This document shows, in pieces, positions 1-7,210 of a stretch of DNA of 13,102 bases. A program made the translations under genes and the position numbers. Location of the stretch: the NCBI GenBank assembly GCA_023435925.1, contig JAEZLF010000028.1, forward strand, positions 1-13,102, in the 5' to 3' direction. The DNA comes from Bacillota bacterium. Its GTDB lineage: Bacteria; Bacillota; Clostridia; Acetivibrionales; DTU013. Below the pieces are notes generated by a model that saw only the letters and a list, made by a program, of their open reading frames with translations, ran no database searches and had not been told where the DNA came from. Each line of letters begins with the position of its first letter. The first letter of the stretch is position 1.

Positions 1-11
1 AACTCGTTAAT

Positions 12-43
12 GCGGTTTCTGGTGTCCGTTTTCTGGAAACTGC
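12..43 (+). promoter_or_regulatory. Possible leader hairpin upstream of pnp
   Basis: Bases 12-22 can pair with 33-43 as a stem of about 11 bp including three G-U pairs. The core is GCGGTTTC against GAAACTGC, and the loop is about 10 nt. No T-run follows, so it is not an intrinsic terminator. It lies about 40 nt before the pnp start. In enterobacteria pnp is autoregulated through an RNase III-cut leader stem; whether this hairpin plays a similar role is inference. No coding region is supported in bases 1-82, and rpsO, the common upstream neighbour, would lie outside the window. Confidence 0.35.
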
Positions 44-82
44 CTGCTATCTGATCTGTAGCATTACAGAAGGAGGCATTTT

Positions 83-2191
83 ATGTCAAAAAAATTTACT
101 ATGGAACTGTCGGGCAGAACTCTTACGGTAGAGACCGGCAAGCTGGCACAGCTGGCAAACGGAGCTGCGCTAATCAGATATGGCGATACAGTCGTTATGT
201 CATCAGCAACGGCTTCAACGTCACCAAGGGACGGCATTGATTTCTTTCCGCTCAGTGTAGATTATGAGGAAAAACTTTACGCAGTAGGTAAAATCCCAGG
301 CGGTTTTATTAAAAGAGAAGGAAGACCTTCGGAAAGGGCAATTTTGACCTCGAGAGTAATCGACAGACAGATCCGCCCGCTATTTCCAAAGGATTTAAGA
401 AATGACGTTGTAGTCATTAATACAGTGCTTTCCGTAGAGCAGGATAATTCACCGGAAATTGCTGCAATGATTGGCAGTTCCATTGCTCTTGCCATTTCCG
501 ATATCCCGTTTAACGGCCCTGTGGCAGGTATTGTGCTGGGTCTTGTAAACGGAGAGGTTGTCATCAATCCGGATGCCGCACAGAGAGAGAAGAGTGATAT
601 GTACGTCACACTGGCTGCTACAGAAGACAAGATCACTATGATTGAAGCCGGCGCAAAGGAAATTCCTGACGACGTAATGCTGGATGCCATTATCAAGGGA
701 CATCAGGAAATCAAAAAGATTATCGCTTTTATTAACGAGATTGTTGCTGAAGTAGGCAAGCCGAAATTTGAATATACCTCATCTGAGGTGCCGGCGGATT
801 TATTTGCCGCGGTGAAGGAAATCGCACATGAAGCAATGCGCGAAGCAGTGCTGGCAACGGATAAAACGGACAGAGACAACAAGGTCGCAGCACTGACAGA
901 GGAAGTACAGCAGAAGCTGGCGGAAGCATATCCCGATAGTAAAACGGTTATTAATGAAGCCATTTATAAGCTGGAAAAGAAGGTTGTCCGCCATTATATT
1001 CTGGAGGAGGGCAAAAGAGTCGACGGCAGAAGACTGGATGAAATCAGGCAGATGTCGGCGGATGTGTCACTGCTTCCGAGAACTCACGGCTCCGGACTGT
1101 TCCAGAGAGGCCAGACGCAGGTGCTCACAGTTGTTACACTCGGCGGTATTGGAGAGATTCAAAAGCTGGACGGTGTTGACCTGGAGGAATCTAAGAGATA
1201 CATGCATCATTATAATTTCCCTGGCTACAGCGTTGGTGAAGCAAAAACTTCAAGGGGACCCGGACGGAGAGAAATCGGCCACGGAGCGCTGGCAGAAAGA
1301 GCTCTGGAACCCGTTATTCCGGATGAAATAGAATTTCCATATGCCATAAGGCTTGTGTCCGAAGTGCTGATGTCCAACGGCTCCACTTCACAGGGCAGTG
1401 TTTGTGGCAGTACTCTTGCACTTATGGATGCAGGCGTGCCGATTAAAGCACCTGTTGCGGGAATTTCCGCAGGTTTGGTTACAGACGATGATAACCCTGA
1501 CCGGTTTATTACCTTCATGGATATACAGGGCATTGAAGATTTCTTCGGAGATATGGATTTTAAGGTGGCTGGCACAAAGAAAGGTATCACAGCTATTCAA
1601 ATGGATATCAAGGTGACCGGTCTGACCTATGAAATTATCAGACAGGCATTTGAGCTTACTAAAAAAGGCCGCTTCCAGATCCTTGACGAGGTAATCGCAC
1701 CGGTAATTTCAGAACCGAGAAAGGTCATGTCGCCTTACGCACCAAAGATGTATACGATGAATATTGATCCGGATAAGATCAGAGATGTTATCGGGCCCGG
1801 TGGCAAGGTAATCAACAAGATCATTGCTGAGACCGGAGTCAAGATCGATATAGAGGAAGATGGCAGAGTGTTTGTTGCCACATCGGATGAAGCTGCAGGT
1901 AGAAAAGCAATTTCAATCATAGAGGCGATCGCAAAGGATGTTCAGCCCGGACAGATTTTTATGGGTAAGGTTACGAGGCTGATGACTTTCGGCGCATTTG
2001 TAGAATTTGCACCTGGAAAAGAAGGACTTGTTCACATCTCCAAGCTTGACACCAAGAGAGTGGATAAGGTTGAGGACGTTGTAAAAGTCGGAGATGAATT
2101 CCTTGTGAAGGTACTTGAAGTCGACAAACAAGGGCGCATTAATCTTTCCAGAAAAGATGCACTGCCTGCAGAAAGTGAAAGCAAGCAATAA
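83..2191 (+). CDS. pnp: Polyribonucleotide nucleotidyltransferase (PNPase)
   Basis: A 3'-to-5' phosphorolytic exoribonuclease that degrades RNA to nucleoside diphosphates using phosphate, and can add tails in reverse. It acts as a cytoplasmic trimer. The full domain order is visible in 702 aa, the usual length. First RNase PH domain is about 1-145, the helical linker about 150-300, and the second RNase PH domain about 310-545. The catalytic and metal region EDFFGDMDFK has D486, D492 and K494 at the same numbers as E. coli. The KH domain at about 555-615 has the GPGG loop at 571-574, and the S1 domain is about 622-692. The ATG is preceded by AAGGAGG at 8-nt spacing. It is closed by its own terminator at 2211-2255. 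The identification is secure. Confidence 0.99.
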   Translation: MSKKFTMELSGRTLTVETGKLAQLANGAALIRYGDTVVMSSATASTSPRDGIDFFPLSVDYEEKLYAVGKIPGGFIKREGRPSERAILTSRVIDRQIRPLFPKDLRNDVVVINTVLSVEQDNSPEIAAMIGSSIALAISDIPFNGPVAGIVLGLVNGEVVINPDAAQREKSDMYVTLAATEDKITMIEAGAKEIPDDVMLDAIIKGHQEIKKIIAFINEIVAEVGKPKFEYTSSEVPADLFAAVKEIAHEAMREAVLATDKTDRDNKVAALTEEVQQKLAEAYPDSKTVINEAIYKLEKKVVRHYILEEGKRVDGRRLDEIRQMSADVSLLPRTHGSGLFQRGQTQVLTVVTLGGIGEIQKLDGVDLEESKRYMHHYNFPGYSVGEAKTSRGPGRREIGHGALAERALEPVIPDEIEFPYAIRLVSEVLMSNGSTSQGSVCGSTLALMDAGVPIKAPVAGISAGLVTDDDNPDRFITFMDIQGIEDFFGDMDFKVAGTKKGITAIQMDIKVTGLTYEIIRQAFELTKKGRFQILDEVIAPVISEPRKVMSPYAPKMYTMNIDPDKIRDVIGPGGKVINKIIAETGVKIDIEEDGRVFVATSDEAAGRKAISIIEAIAKDVQPGQIFMGKVTRLMTFGAFVEFAPGKEGLVHISKLDTKRVDKVEDVVKVGDEFLVKVLEVDKQGRINLSRKDALPAESESKQ

Positions 2192-2210
2192 CAGCTTGAC
2201 GTAGAACACG

Positions 2211-2255
2211 GGACGGTTATTGTCGGCGCTTACCGGCTTTTAACCGTCCTTTTTA
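2211..2255 (+). terminator. Intrinsic terminator after pnp
   Basis: Perfect 9-bp stem GGACGGTTA (2211-2219) with TAACCGTCC (2241-2249), followed at once by five Ts. The 21-nt loop can form a small inner GC helix. It separates pnp transcription from the M16 peptidase gene 38 nt further on. Confidence 0.9.
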
Positions 2256-2293
2256 TTGATCGAAAGATATGTATTGGCTAAAATGGAGGTACT

Positions 2294-3547
2294 ATGTTCA
2301 AAAAATACACATTAAAAAACGGAATCAGGATTGTATGTGAGCAAATCCCTTATGTTCGGTCAGTTTCATTTGGTATTTGGGTAAAAACAGGTTCCCGGAA
2401 TGAGGACTTAAAAAACAATGGGGTATCACATTTTATTGAGCATATGCTGTTCAAAGGAACAGAACAAAGAACGGCAGCAGAAATAGCAGAAAGCATTGAT
2501 AATATTGGCGGGCAGCTTAATGCCTTTACAGGAAAGGAATGCACCTGCTTTTATACGAAGACGCTTGATGAACATATCGATATTGCGATCGATGTACTGA
2601 GTGATATGTTTTTTCATTCTGTTTATTCTAAAAAAGATATTGCTGTTGAAAAAAAAGTCATTCTTGAGGAAATCGGTATGTATGAAGACTCTCCTGAAGA
2701 GCTGGTACATGATATCCTGTCGGAAACAGTATGGGACGGCAGTTCGGTAGGTTATCCCATTTTAGGCACCCGCAAGTCATTAAGGGGAGTTAACAGGGAG
2801 GCTATACTTGAGTATCTCAGTGAACGGTATACACCGGATAATATAGTAATATCTGTTGCAGGTAATTTTGATGAAGCGATGCTTTCCGATCTGCTTGAGA
2901 GATACTTCGGTGAATGGACAACGAAAGCCGGCAGAACATCCGGGACGCAGATGGTGGAATTCAAACCCGGTTTATGCATTAAAGAGAAGGATACGGAGCA
3001 GGTACATATCTGTATTGGCTTTGAGGGCGTTGAAAATGGTGATGACAGACTGTATCCTCTGCTTGCCGTCAATAATATATTCGGAGGCGGAATGAGTTCC
3101 AGACTATTCCAAAGGATCCGGGAGAAAAAAGGTCTTGTATACTCTATCTATTCTTATCCTACTGTGTATAAGGATGCCGGCCTCTTTACCATTTATGCGG
3201 GGATGAAACCGTCGCAGCTCAATGAGGTCGTCGATCTCATTTATGATGAGATCCGACTGCTTATAAAAAAAGGAATTTCGACGCAGGAATTGGAAAAGGC
3301 CAGGGAACAGCTAAAAGGCAGCTACATCCTGGGACTTGAGAGCACTAGCAGCAGAATGAACAGTATTGGAAAGTCTGAGCTGATGCTGGGTTACATTAAC
3401 TCACCGGAGGAAATTCTTGAAAAAATAAACGCCATTACAATGGATGGAGTGAATGAAATCATTGATCGTGTATTTAAGCTTGAGCAAAAGGGCATTTCCA
3501 TAGTGGGAAGTCTTAAGCCGGGCTTTGACAAGAAACGGATTATGTAA
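2294..3547 (+). CDS. mlpA: M16-family zinc metallopeptidase (MlpA/YmxG-like)
   Basis: Processing-peptidase-like zinc protease of 417 aa, the size of single-chain M16B members. The inverted zinc motif HFIEH lies at residues 46-50 (H46, E49 catalytic, H50). The third zinc ligand is expected in the EE pair at 125-126, about 76 residues downstream as in mitochondrial processing peptidase. The second half carries the typical segment with GGGMSSRLFQRIREKKGLVY at 264-283, which closes the active site. There is no signal peptide, so it is probably cytoplasmic. The ATG has GGAGGT at 5-nt spacing. The position between pnp and dpaA matches B. subtilis mlpA (ymxG). The natural substrate is unclear; the B. 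subtilis relative has been linked to control of extracellular protease production. No terminator follows, so read-through into dpaA is possible. Confidence 0.93.
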   Translation: MFKKYTLKNGIRIVCEQIPYVRSVSFGIWVKTGSRNEDLKNNGVSHFIEHMLFKGTEQRTAAEIAESIDNIGGQLNAFTGKECTCFYTKTLDEHIDIAIDVLSDMFFHSVYSKKDIAVEKKVILEEIGMYEDSPEELVHDILSETVWDGSSVGYPILGTRKSLRGVNREAILEYLSERYTPDNIVISVAGNFDEAMLSDLLERYFGEWTTKAGRTSGTQMVEFKPGLCIKEKDTEQVHICIGFEGVENGDDRLYPLLAVNNIFGGGMSSRLFQRIREKKGLVYSIYSYPTVYKDAGLFTIYAGMKPSQLNEVVDLIYDEIRLLIKKGISTQELEKAREQLKGSYILGLESTSSRMNSIGKSELMLGYINSPEEILEKINAITMDGVNEIIDRVFKLEQKGISIVGSLKPGFDKKRIM

Positions 3548-3574
3548 TTGAAAATTGCCTTTTTCTATACAAGC

Positions 3575-3602
3575 ACTTGTTACTCCCAATAAACATAAAA
3601 TA
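3575..3602 (+). promoter_or_regulatory. Putative sigma-K (mother-cell) promoter of dpaAB
   Basis: AC at 3575-3576, a 17-nt spacer, then CATAAAATA at 3594-3602. This matches the sigma-K pattern AC-N17-CATANNNTA at every fixed position. Start of transcription would be near 3608, leaving a leader of about 55 nt before dpaA. There is no sigma-E-like ATATT box at the required distance, which favours sigma-K over sigma-E. Dipicolinate synthase genes (spoVF) of Bacillus are sigma-K controlled, so the site agrees with the downstream genes. The fixed positions are few, so chance occurrence in AT-rich DNA is possible. Confidence 0.6.
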
Positions 3603-3663
3603 AAGTAGTCTTTTTACAACAGTAGAATGACACACTTGTCAGTCAACTTGGGGGGATAATGAG

Positions 3664-4536
3664 ATGAGTCTGCATAAATACACGGTAATAGGCGGGGATT
3701 TGAGAAACGTAAAGCTGGCAGAATCCATTTCTGCAGATGGAAATCAGGTAAATCTATTCGGCTTTAAGAATGCGGGTTTTGAAATAAAGCTCGGTGAAAA
3801 TGAAGATCTGCAGGAAGCTATTGATGATTCTGAAATCGTAATCGGTCCGTTACCTTGTTCGAATGATAATGAATCTTTAAATGCTCCATTTCACAATGAA
3901 AAGATACCTATGAATGAAGTGCTCAAAACAATGAAGAAAAATCAGCTTTTTATTTCCGGACGCATCAGTGAAAAAATCACACACCTCGCTAAGGCATATA
4001 ATGTCTATACCATTGACATTCTTGAACGGGAGGAAATGGCAGTACTTAATGCAATCCCTACTGCAGAAGGTGCCATCCAGATTGCTATGGAGGAATTGCC
4101 GATTACAGTAAATGGCTGCAAGACGATGGTTCTCGGTTATGGAAGAGTCGGAAAGGTTCTGGCAAAAATGCTTGCCGGACTGGGAGCAGATGTATATGCT
4201 GAAGCTCGTAAATATTCGGACATAGCCTGGATAAAAGCTTGCGGACATAAAGCTGTTTTTATCAATGAGCTGGAAGAATACATAGGGAATATGGATGTTA
4301 TTTTTAATACCATTCCATATACATTGTTAAATTCTACAGTACTGGAGATCATCAACAAGGAATGCTTAATCATAGATCTGGCTTCAAAGCCGGGAGGCGT
4401 AGATTTTGAAAAAGCAAAGGAATTGGGGATAAAGGTCATATGGGCTCTGTCACTGCCTGGTAAGGTAGCACCTGTGACTGCAGCTAATTTCATCAAACAA
4501 ACAGTTTATAATATTATTGAAGAGTTGGGGGTGTGA
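3664..4536 (+). CDS. dpaA: Dipicolinate synthase subunit A
   Basis: With DpaB it converts the lysine-pathway intermediate made by DapA (hydroxytetrahydrodipicolinate) to dipicolinic acid in the mother cell. The acid is then taken into the spore core with calcium for heat resistance. Length is 290 aa, as expected. The N-terminal domain begins with YTVIGGDLRNVKLAE (residues 6-20). A nucleotide-binding Rossmann fold has GYGRVG at 158-163. Family-typical segments follow: FNTIP at 214-218, DLASKPGGVDF at 238-248 and LPGKVAPVTA at 264-273. The start has a GGGGG stretch at 3651-3655, 8 nt upstream. An ATG at 3659 is in another frame and stops after two codons. dpaB follows after 3 nt. Confidence 0.96.
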   Translation: MSLHKYTVIGGDLRNVKLAESISADGNQVNLFGFKNAGFEIKLGENEDLQEAIDDSEIVIGPLPCSNDNESLNAPFHNEKIPMNEVLKTMKKNQLFISGRISEKITHLAKAYNVYTIDILEREEMAVLNAIPTAEGAIQIAMEELPITVNGCKTMVLGYGRVGKVLAKMLAGLGADVYAEARKYSDIAWIKACGHKAVFINELEEYIGNMDVIFNTIPYTLLNSTVLEIINKECLIIDLASKPGGVDFEKAKELGIKVIWALSLPGKVAPVTAANFIKQTVYNIIEELGV

Positions 4537-4539
4537 AGA

Positions 4540-5118
4540 ATGCTGCTTCAGGATGTAAAAATCGGATTTGCATTTACCGGCTCATTTTGCACATTTGAAA
4601 AAGTAATACCGGAGCTGGAAAAAATCGCAGGTGAGGGTGCTGATATTCTTCCGATTATTTCAGAGACCGTTGATCATTTCGATACAAAATTCGGCAAGGC
4701 GGATGAATGGAAATCGAAAATTGCTGCAATAAGCGGTAAAAAAATCGTCAACTCCATCATTGACGCAGAGCCAATCGGACCAAAGGCTTTACTGGATATT
4801 CTTGTAGTGTCTCCATGTACGGGAAACACACTTGGAAAGCTGGCAAACGGAATAACAGATACAACAGTCACTATGGCCTGTAAGGCTCACCTAAGAAACA
4901 GCCGACCGCTTTTGTTAGCTATTGCAACGAATGACGGACTGGGAGCTAATGCAAAAAATCTCGGTGTGCTGTTGAATTGTAAAAATGTTTACTTTGTGCC
5001 TTTTTGGCAGGATGATCCGGCAAAGAAATGCAACTCACTCATGGCCAAATTTGAACTGTTGTTACCGGCAATTGAGAGTGCTTTAAAAGGGAAACAGTTA
5101 CAGCCTGTGCTGGAGTAA
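4540..5118 (+). CDS. dpaB: Dipicolinate synthase subunit B (flavoprotein)
   Basis: Flavoprotein-like partner of DpaA in dipicolinic acid synthesis. Length is 192 aa, normal for the family. Visible hallmarks are FAFTGSFCTF at 10-19 and SPCTGNTLGKLANGITD at 91-107, the latter forming the phosphate/flavin-binding type of loop. TNDGLGANAKNLGVLLN lies at 130-146 and PFWQDDPAKK at 154-163. The start lies 3 nt after the dpaA stop, and its Shine-Dalgarno (TTGGGGGTG) is inside the end of dpaA, so the two are translated from one mRNA. In Bacillus the next genes are asd, dapG and dapA; here a terminator follows and those genes are absent. Confidence 0.95.
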   Translation: MLLQDVKIGFAFTGSFCTFEKVIPELEKIAGEGADILPIISETVDHFDTKFGKADEWKSKIAAISGKKIVNSIIDAEPIGPKALLDILVVSPCTGNTLGKLANGITDTTVTMACKAHLRNSRPLLLAIATNDGLGANAKNLGVLLNCKNVYFVPFWQDDPAKKCNSLMAKFELLLPAIESALKGKQLQPVLE

Positions 5119-5140
5119 TCCGGGGGAGGATGGATAAGAG

Positions 5141-5170
5141 AGGCTTGTGATAGGATTCACAGGCCTTTTT
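5141..5170 (+). terminator. Intrinsic terminator after dpaB
   Basis: Ten-bp stem AGGCTTGTGA (5141-5150) with TCACAGGCCT (5157-5166), one G-U pair, a 6-nt loop TAGGAT, then a run of Ts. It ends the dpaAB transcript. Confidence 0.9.
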
Positions 5171-5208
5171 ACATGTATTTTAAATTTTACTGCAATTTCA
5201 TTTCAATT

Positions 5209-5217
5209 TGATATAAT
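5209..5217 (+). promoter_or_regulatory. Extended -10 promoter element (distal)
   Basis: TGATATAAT is a perfect extended -10 (TGnTATAAT) for the vegetative sigma factor. No good -35 box is seen 17 nt upstream, as is common for extended -10 promoters. It is followed by GAGG, giving the ten-base string TATAATGAGG that recurs at 5369-5378. A transcript from here would start near 5224 and contain the whole inverted repeat at 5237-5378 before the transporter gene. Confidence 0.4.
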
Positions 5218-5236
5218 GAGGCAAAGATGTCCTAAC

Positions 5237-5378
5237 CCTCATTGAAACACAGCTATAGCACAAAATTTCATTTGGAAATTTTATGCTTTGGTAAGAAAAT
5301 TTTTCTACTAAGCGTAATTTGCAAAGTAAATTATCGCGTAAACGAAAATTTTTTTTGAGTCAATGTGTTATAATGAGG
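5237..5378. repeat. 142-bp imperfect inverted-repeat element in the dpaB to transporter gap
   Basis: The ends CCTCATTGAAACACA (5237-5251) and TGTGTTATAATGAGG (5364-5378) pair at 13 of 15 positions plus one G-U. Similarity continues inward more loosely, with an AAAATTTCATTT-like string near 5262-5273 and its inverted counterpart near 5342-5355. Inside lie two further stems. One is 5257-5260/5284-5287 plus AAAATTTC (5262-5269) with GAAATTTT (5275-5282). The other is GCGTAATTT (5312-5320) with AAATTA and CGC (5328-5337). No open reading frame fits inside and no clear target duplication flanks it. It could be a degenerate MITE-like element, a structured leader RNA, or a regulatory cruciform. The rest of the 315-nt gap 5119-5433 holds only the terminator, two -10 elements and the transporter ribosome binding site. 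Confidence 0.5.
5366..5374 (+). promoter_or_regulatory. Extended -10 promoter element of the transporter gene (proximal)
   Basis: TGTTATAAT fits the extended -10 consensus TGnTATAAT. No -35 box of note is present; the expected region is an A/T run. Transcription would start near 5381, giving a leader of about 50 nt with the ribosome binding site GGAGGGG at 5420-5426. The element is built into the right arm of the inverted repeat. Confidence 0.45.
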
Positions 5379-5433
5379 TATAAAATATTCATACGATAGC
5401 TATATTAATACACTTTGACGGAGGGGACAGAAT

Positions 5434-5958
5434 ATGAATCAAAAGACAAGATTTCTGACACGAACAGCATTGTTACTTGCAGTAGCAATAGCATTCCAAT
5501 TCTTTGGAAAGTTTATTCCATATAATAACTTTATTGTAGGTCCGGTTGTGAATGCTGTGCTTATTGTAGCTACTGCCATAGCAGGACTATGGAGCGGTAC
5601 GGCTATCGCGGTGATCGCTCCTCTGGTGTCGGCTTTTACAAATAAGGCGCCCATAGCGCCACTGGTTCTAGGCTTTTCACCTTTTATTATACTGGGTAAT
5701 TTCATATTTCTACTGTCTTATCATCTATTAAGAAAAAAGAGTAAGCTGGCTGGCATTATCATTGGCTCTGTCCTGAAATTTGGATTTTTGTTTGTATCCA
5801 TTTCGGTATTTACATCAACGGTTGAAATGAAGCCGGCATTTGCAGCCACTCTGGCAAACCTGTTCAGCTGGCCGCAGCTGGTAACAGCTTTGGTGGGTGG
5901 AGCATTGGCGCTGATAGTTTTAAAAACAGCTGGAAAGGGACTGGAAGTCAATCAGTAG
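5434..5958 (+). CDS. ECF transporter S component-like membrane protein
   Basis: Small integral membrane protein of 174 aa with about five to six hydrophobic helices, near residues 11-27, 33-52, 54-70, 76-97, 105-127 and 146-164. Length, helix count, the positively charged start and the GPVVNAVLIVATAIAGLWSG region (36-55) fit the substrate-binding S components of energy-coupling factor transporters for vitamins or metals. No EcfT or EcfA genes are in the window, so it would share an energising module encoded elsewhere, as group II ECF systems do. The substrate cannot be read from sequence: no known riboswitch was recognised upstream. The start is well supported by GGAGGGG at 7-nt spacing. The desulfurase-like gene follows after 87 nt without a terminator, so co-transcription is plausible. 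Another small membrane family is possible. Confidence 0.75.
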   Translation: MNQKTRFLTRTALLLAVAIAFQFFGKFIPYNNFIVGPVVNAVLIVATAIAGLWSGTAIAVIAPLVSAFTNKAPIAPLVLGFSPFIILGNFIFLLSYHLLRKKSKLAGIIIGSVLKFGFLFVSISVFTSTVEMKPAFAATLANLFSWPQLVTALVGGALALIVLKTAGKGLEVNQ

Positions 5959-6001
5959 GTGGTATTTTAGCCTGCCTATATAGTTAACAGTTCCTGATGG
6001 T

Positions 6002-6028
6002 TTACATAGTATGAAGTAGAATATGTAA
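6002..6028. repeat. Short inverted repeat before the desulfurase-like gene
   Basis: TTACATA (6002-6008) and TATGTAA (6022-6028) form a perfect 7-bp inverted repeat with a 13-nt centre, ending 6 nt before the ribosome binding site AGGAGA. It could be an operator or a weak RNA hairpin. No T-run follows, so it is not a terminator. The short length and A/T content make chance a real possibility. Confidence 0.3.
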
Positions 6029-6045
6029 GCTATTAGGAGATCATA

Positions 6046-7200
6046 ATGATCTATCTTGATAATGCAGCGACATCCTTTCCAAAACCTGAGTGCGTATACC
6101 GGGAAATGTGCCGGTGCATGCGTGAATACTGTGCTAATCCTGGCAGGGGAGGTCATCTGCTCTCATTGAAAGCGGGAATGGCTGTATTGGAAGCAAGAGA
6201 AGAAATATGCAAATTATTTCAACTATCTGATCCCATGAGGCTTTGCTTTACAAAGAATGCCACGGAAGCACTGAATACGGCAATCAAAGGCATTGCCACC
6301 CCGGGCAGCCATATTATTACAACAGCTATGGAACACAATTCGGTCATGCGTCCTCTTAGAATCCTGGAACGGGATTGCGGAGTGACGCTGACGATTGTAA
6401 CCGGTAATGGGTTGGGTGAAATTGAACCTGAGGATATTAAAAAAGAAATCAGAAGCAATACCATTCTTATTGTCTGTACACAATCTTCCAACGTAAACGG
6501 AATTATTATGCCTATCGATGCAATTGGACGCATTGCGCGGGAAGCAGGCGTTTATTTTCTTGTGGATGCGTCTCAGGGAGCCGGTTCTCTTTGTATAGAT
6601 GTTACGAGGCAAAATATTGATATGCTTGCGTTTCCGGGGCATAAGGGGCTTATGGGGCCTCAGGGAACAGGCTGCCTTTATGTCAGAGAGGGGATCAATC
6701 TGAAGCCACTGATGGAGGGGGGGACAGGCAGTAACTCCGAATATCTGTACCAGCCTGAAATCATGCCGGATTTACTGGAAAGCGGAACCCTGAATACACC
6801 GGGAATTGTAGGACTTATGTGGGGAGCAAAGTACGTGTCTGATTCAGGTATTACTGAAATCGGCGAACATAAGTACAGACTGGTGAGAATGCTAATGGAA
6901 GGATTCCGTCACATACCCGGAATAAAGCAGTACAGTGTTGCCGATAAAAGCAGAAACTCCGGTATTGTGGCAATAAATCTGGGAGATATGGATTCGACAG
7001 AACTGAGCTACATTCTAGACAAAGATTTCGGTATTTGCACCAGAGCAGGACTTCACTGTTCGCCGTCTGCTCACAGGGTTCTGGGAACGGAGGCAAGAGG
7101 GGTTGTGAGATTCAGCGTGGGATGCATGAATACCATTTCGGATATCATTAATACCATTGATGCAGTACAGAAAATAGCACATAGGGTTTATTCAAAATAG
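6046..7200 (+). CDS. Cysteine desulfurase-like class V aminotransferase
   Basis: PLP enzyme of 384 aa with the layout of the NifS/SufS-like cysteine desulfurase family. It opens with YLDNAATSFPKP (3-14). MEHNSV at 95-100 contains the PLP-stacking H97. VDASQGAG at 173-180 gives D174 and Q177. The Schiff-base lysine is K200 in PGHKG. A cysteine, C338, lies in RAGLHCSPSAH at the position of the persulfide-forming residue of SufS-type enzymes. The start has AGGAGA at 5-nt spacing. It most resembles the widespread Firmicutes 'cysteine desulfurase family protein' group (the EF2568 type). No SufU, IscU, ThiI, SelD or other sulfur acceptor gene lies nearby. The function is probably cysteine sulfur (or selenium) release for an unknown acceptor, possibly linked to the upstream transporter. 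Confidence 0.88.
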   Translation: MIYLDNAATSFPKPECVYREMCRCMREYCANPGRGGHLLSLKAGMAVLEAREEICKLFQLSDPMRLCFTKNATEALNTAIKGIATPGSHIITTAMEHNSVMRPLRILERDCGVTLTIVTGNGLGEIEPEDIKKEIRSNTILIVCTQSSNVNGIIMPIDAIGRIAREAGVYFLVDASQGAGSLCIDVTRQNIDMLAFPGHKGLMGPQGTGCLYVREGINLKPLMEGGTGSNSEYLYQPEIMPDLLESGTLNTPGIVGLMWGAKYVSDSGITEIGEHKYRLVRMLMEGFRHIPGIKQYSVADKSRNSGIVAINLGDMDSTELSYILDKDFGICTRAGLHCSPSAHRVLGTEARGVVRFSVGCMNTISDIINTIDAVQKIAHRVYSK

Positions 7201-7210
7201 AATTAGAAAT

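Noticed and set aside
10..54. 14-codon ATG frame in the pnp leader, a possible leader peptide
   Set aside because: There is no ribosome binding site upstream, and the frame coincides with the hairpin arms, so it is probably incidental.
2256..2284. TTGATC-N17-TAAAAT promoter-like pair before the M16 peptidase gene
   Set aside because: The start of transcription would fall near 2291, within or after the ribosome binding site and about 3 nt before the ATG, making a leaderless mRNA although a good Shine-Dalgarno exists. It also overlaps the pnp terminator tail.
3550..3565. Possible terminator after the M16 peptidase (GAAAA/TTTTC)
   Set aside because: The stem is only five A/T-rich pairs with no T-run after it, too weak for an intrinsic terminator.
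5171..5433. Known riboswitch (cobalamin, thiamine, preQ1, folate or molybdenum cofactor types) upstream of the transporter
   Set aside because: None of the conserved core strings I know for these classes is present in the leader.
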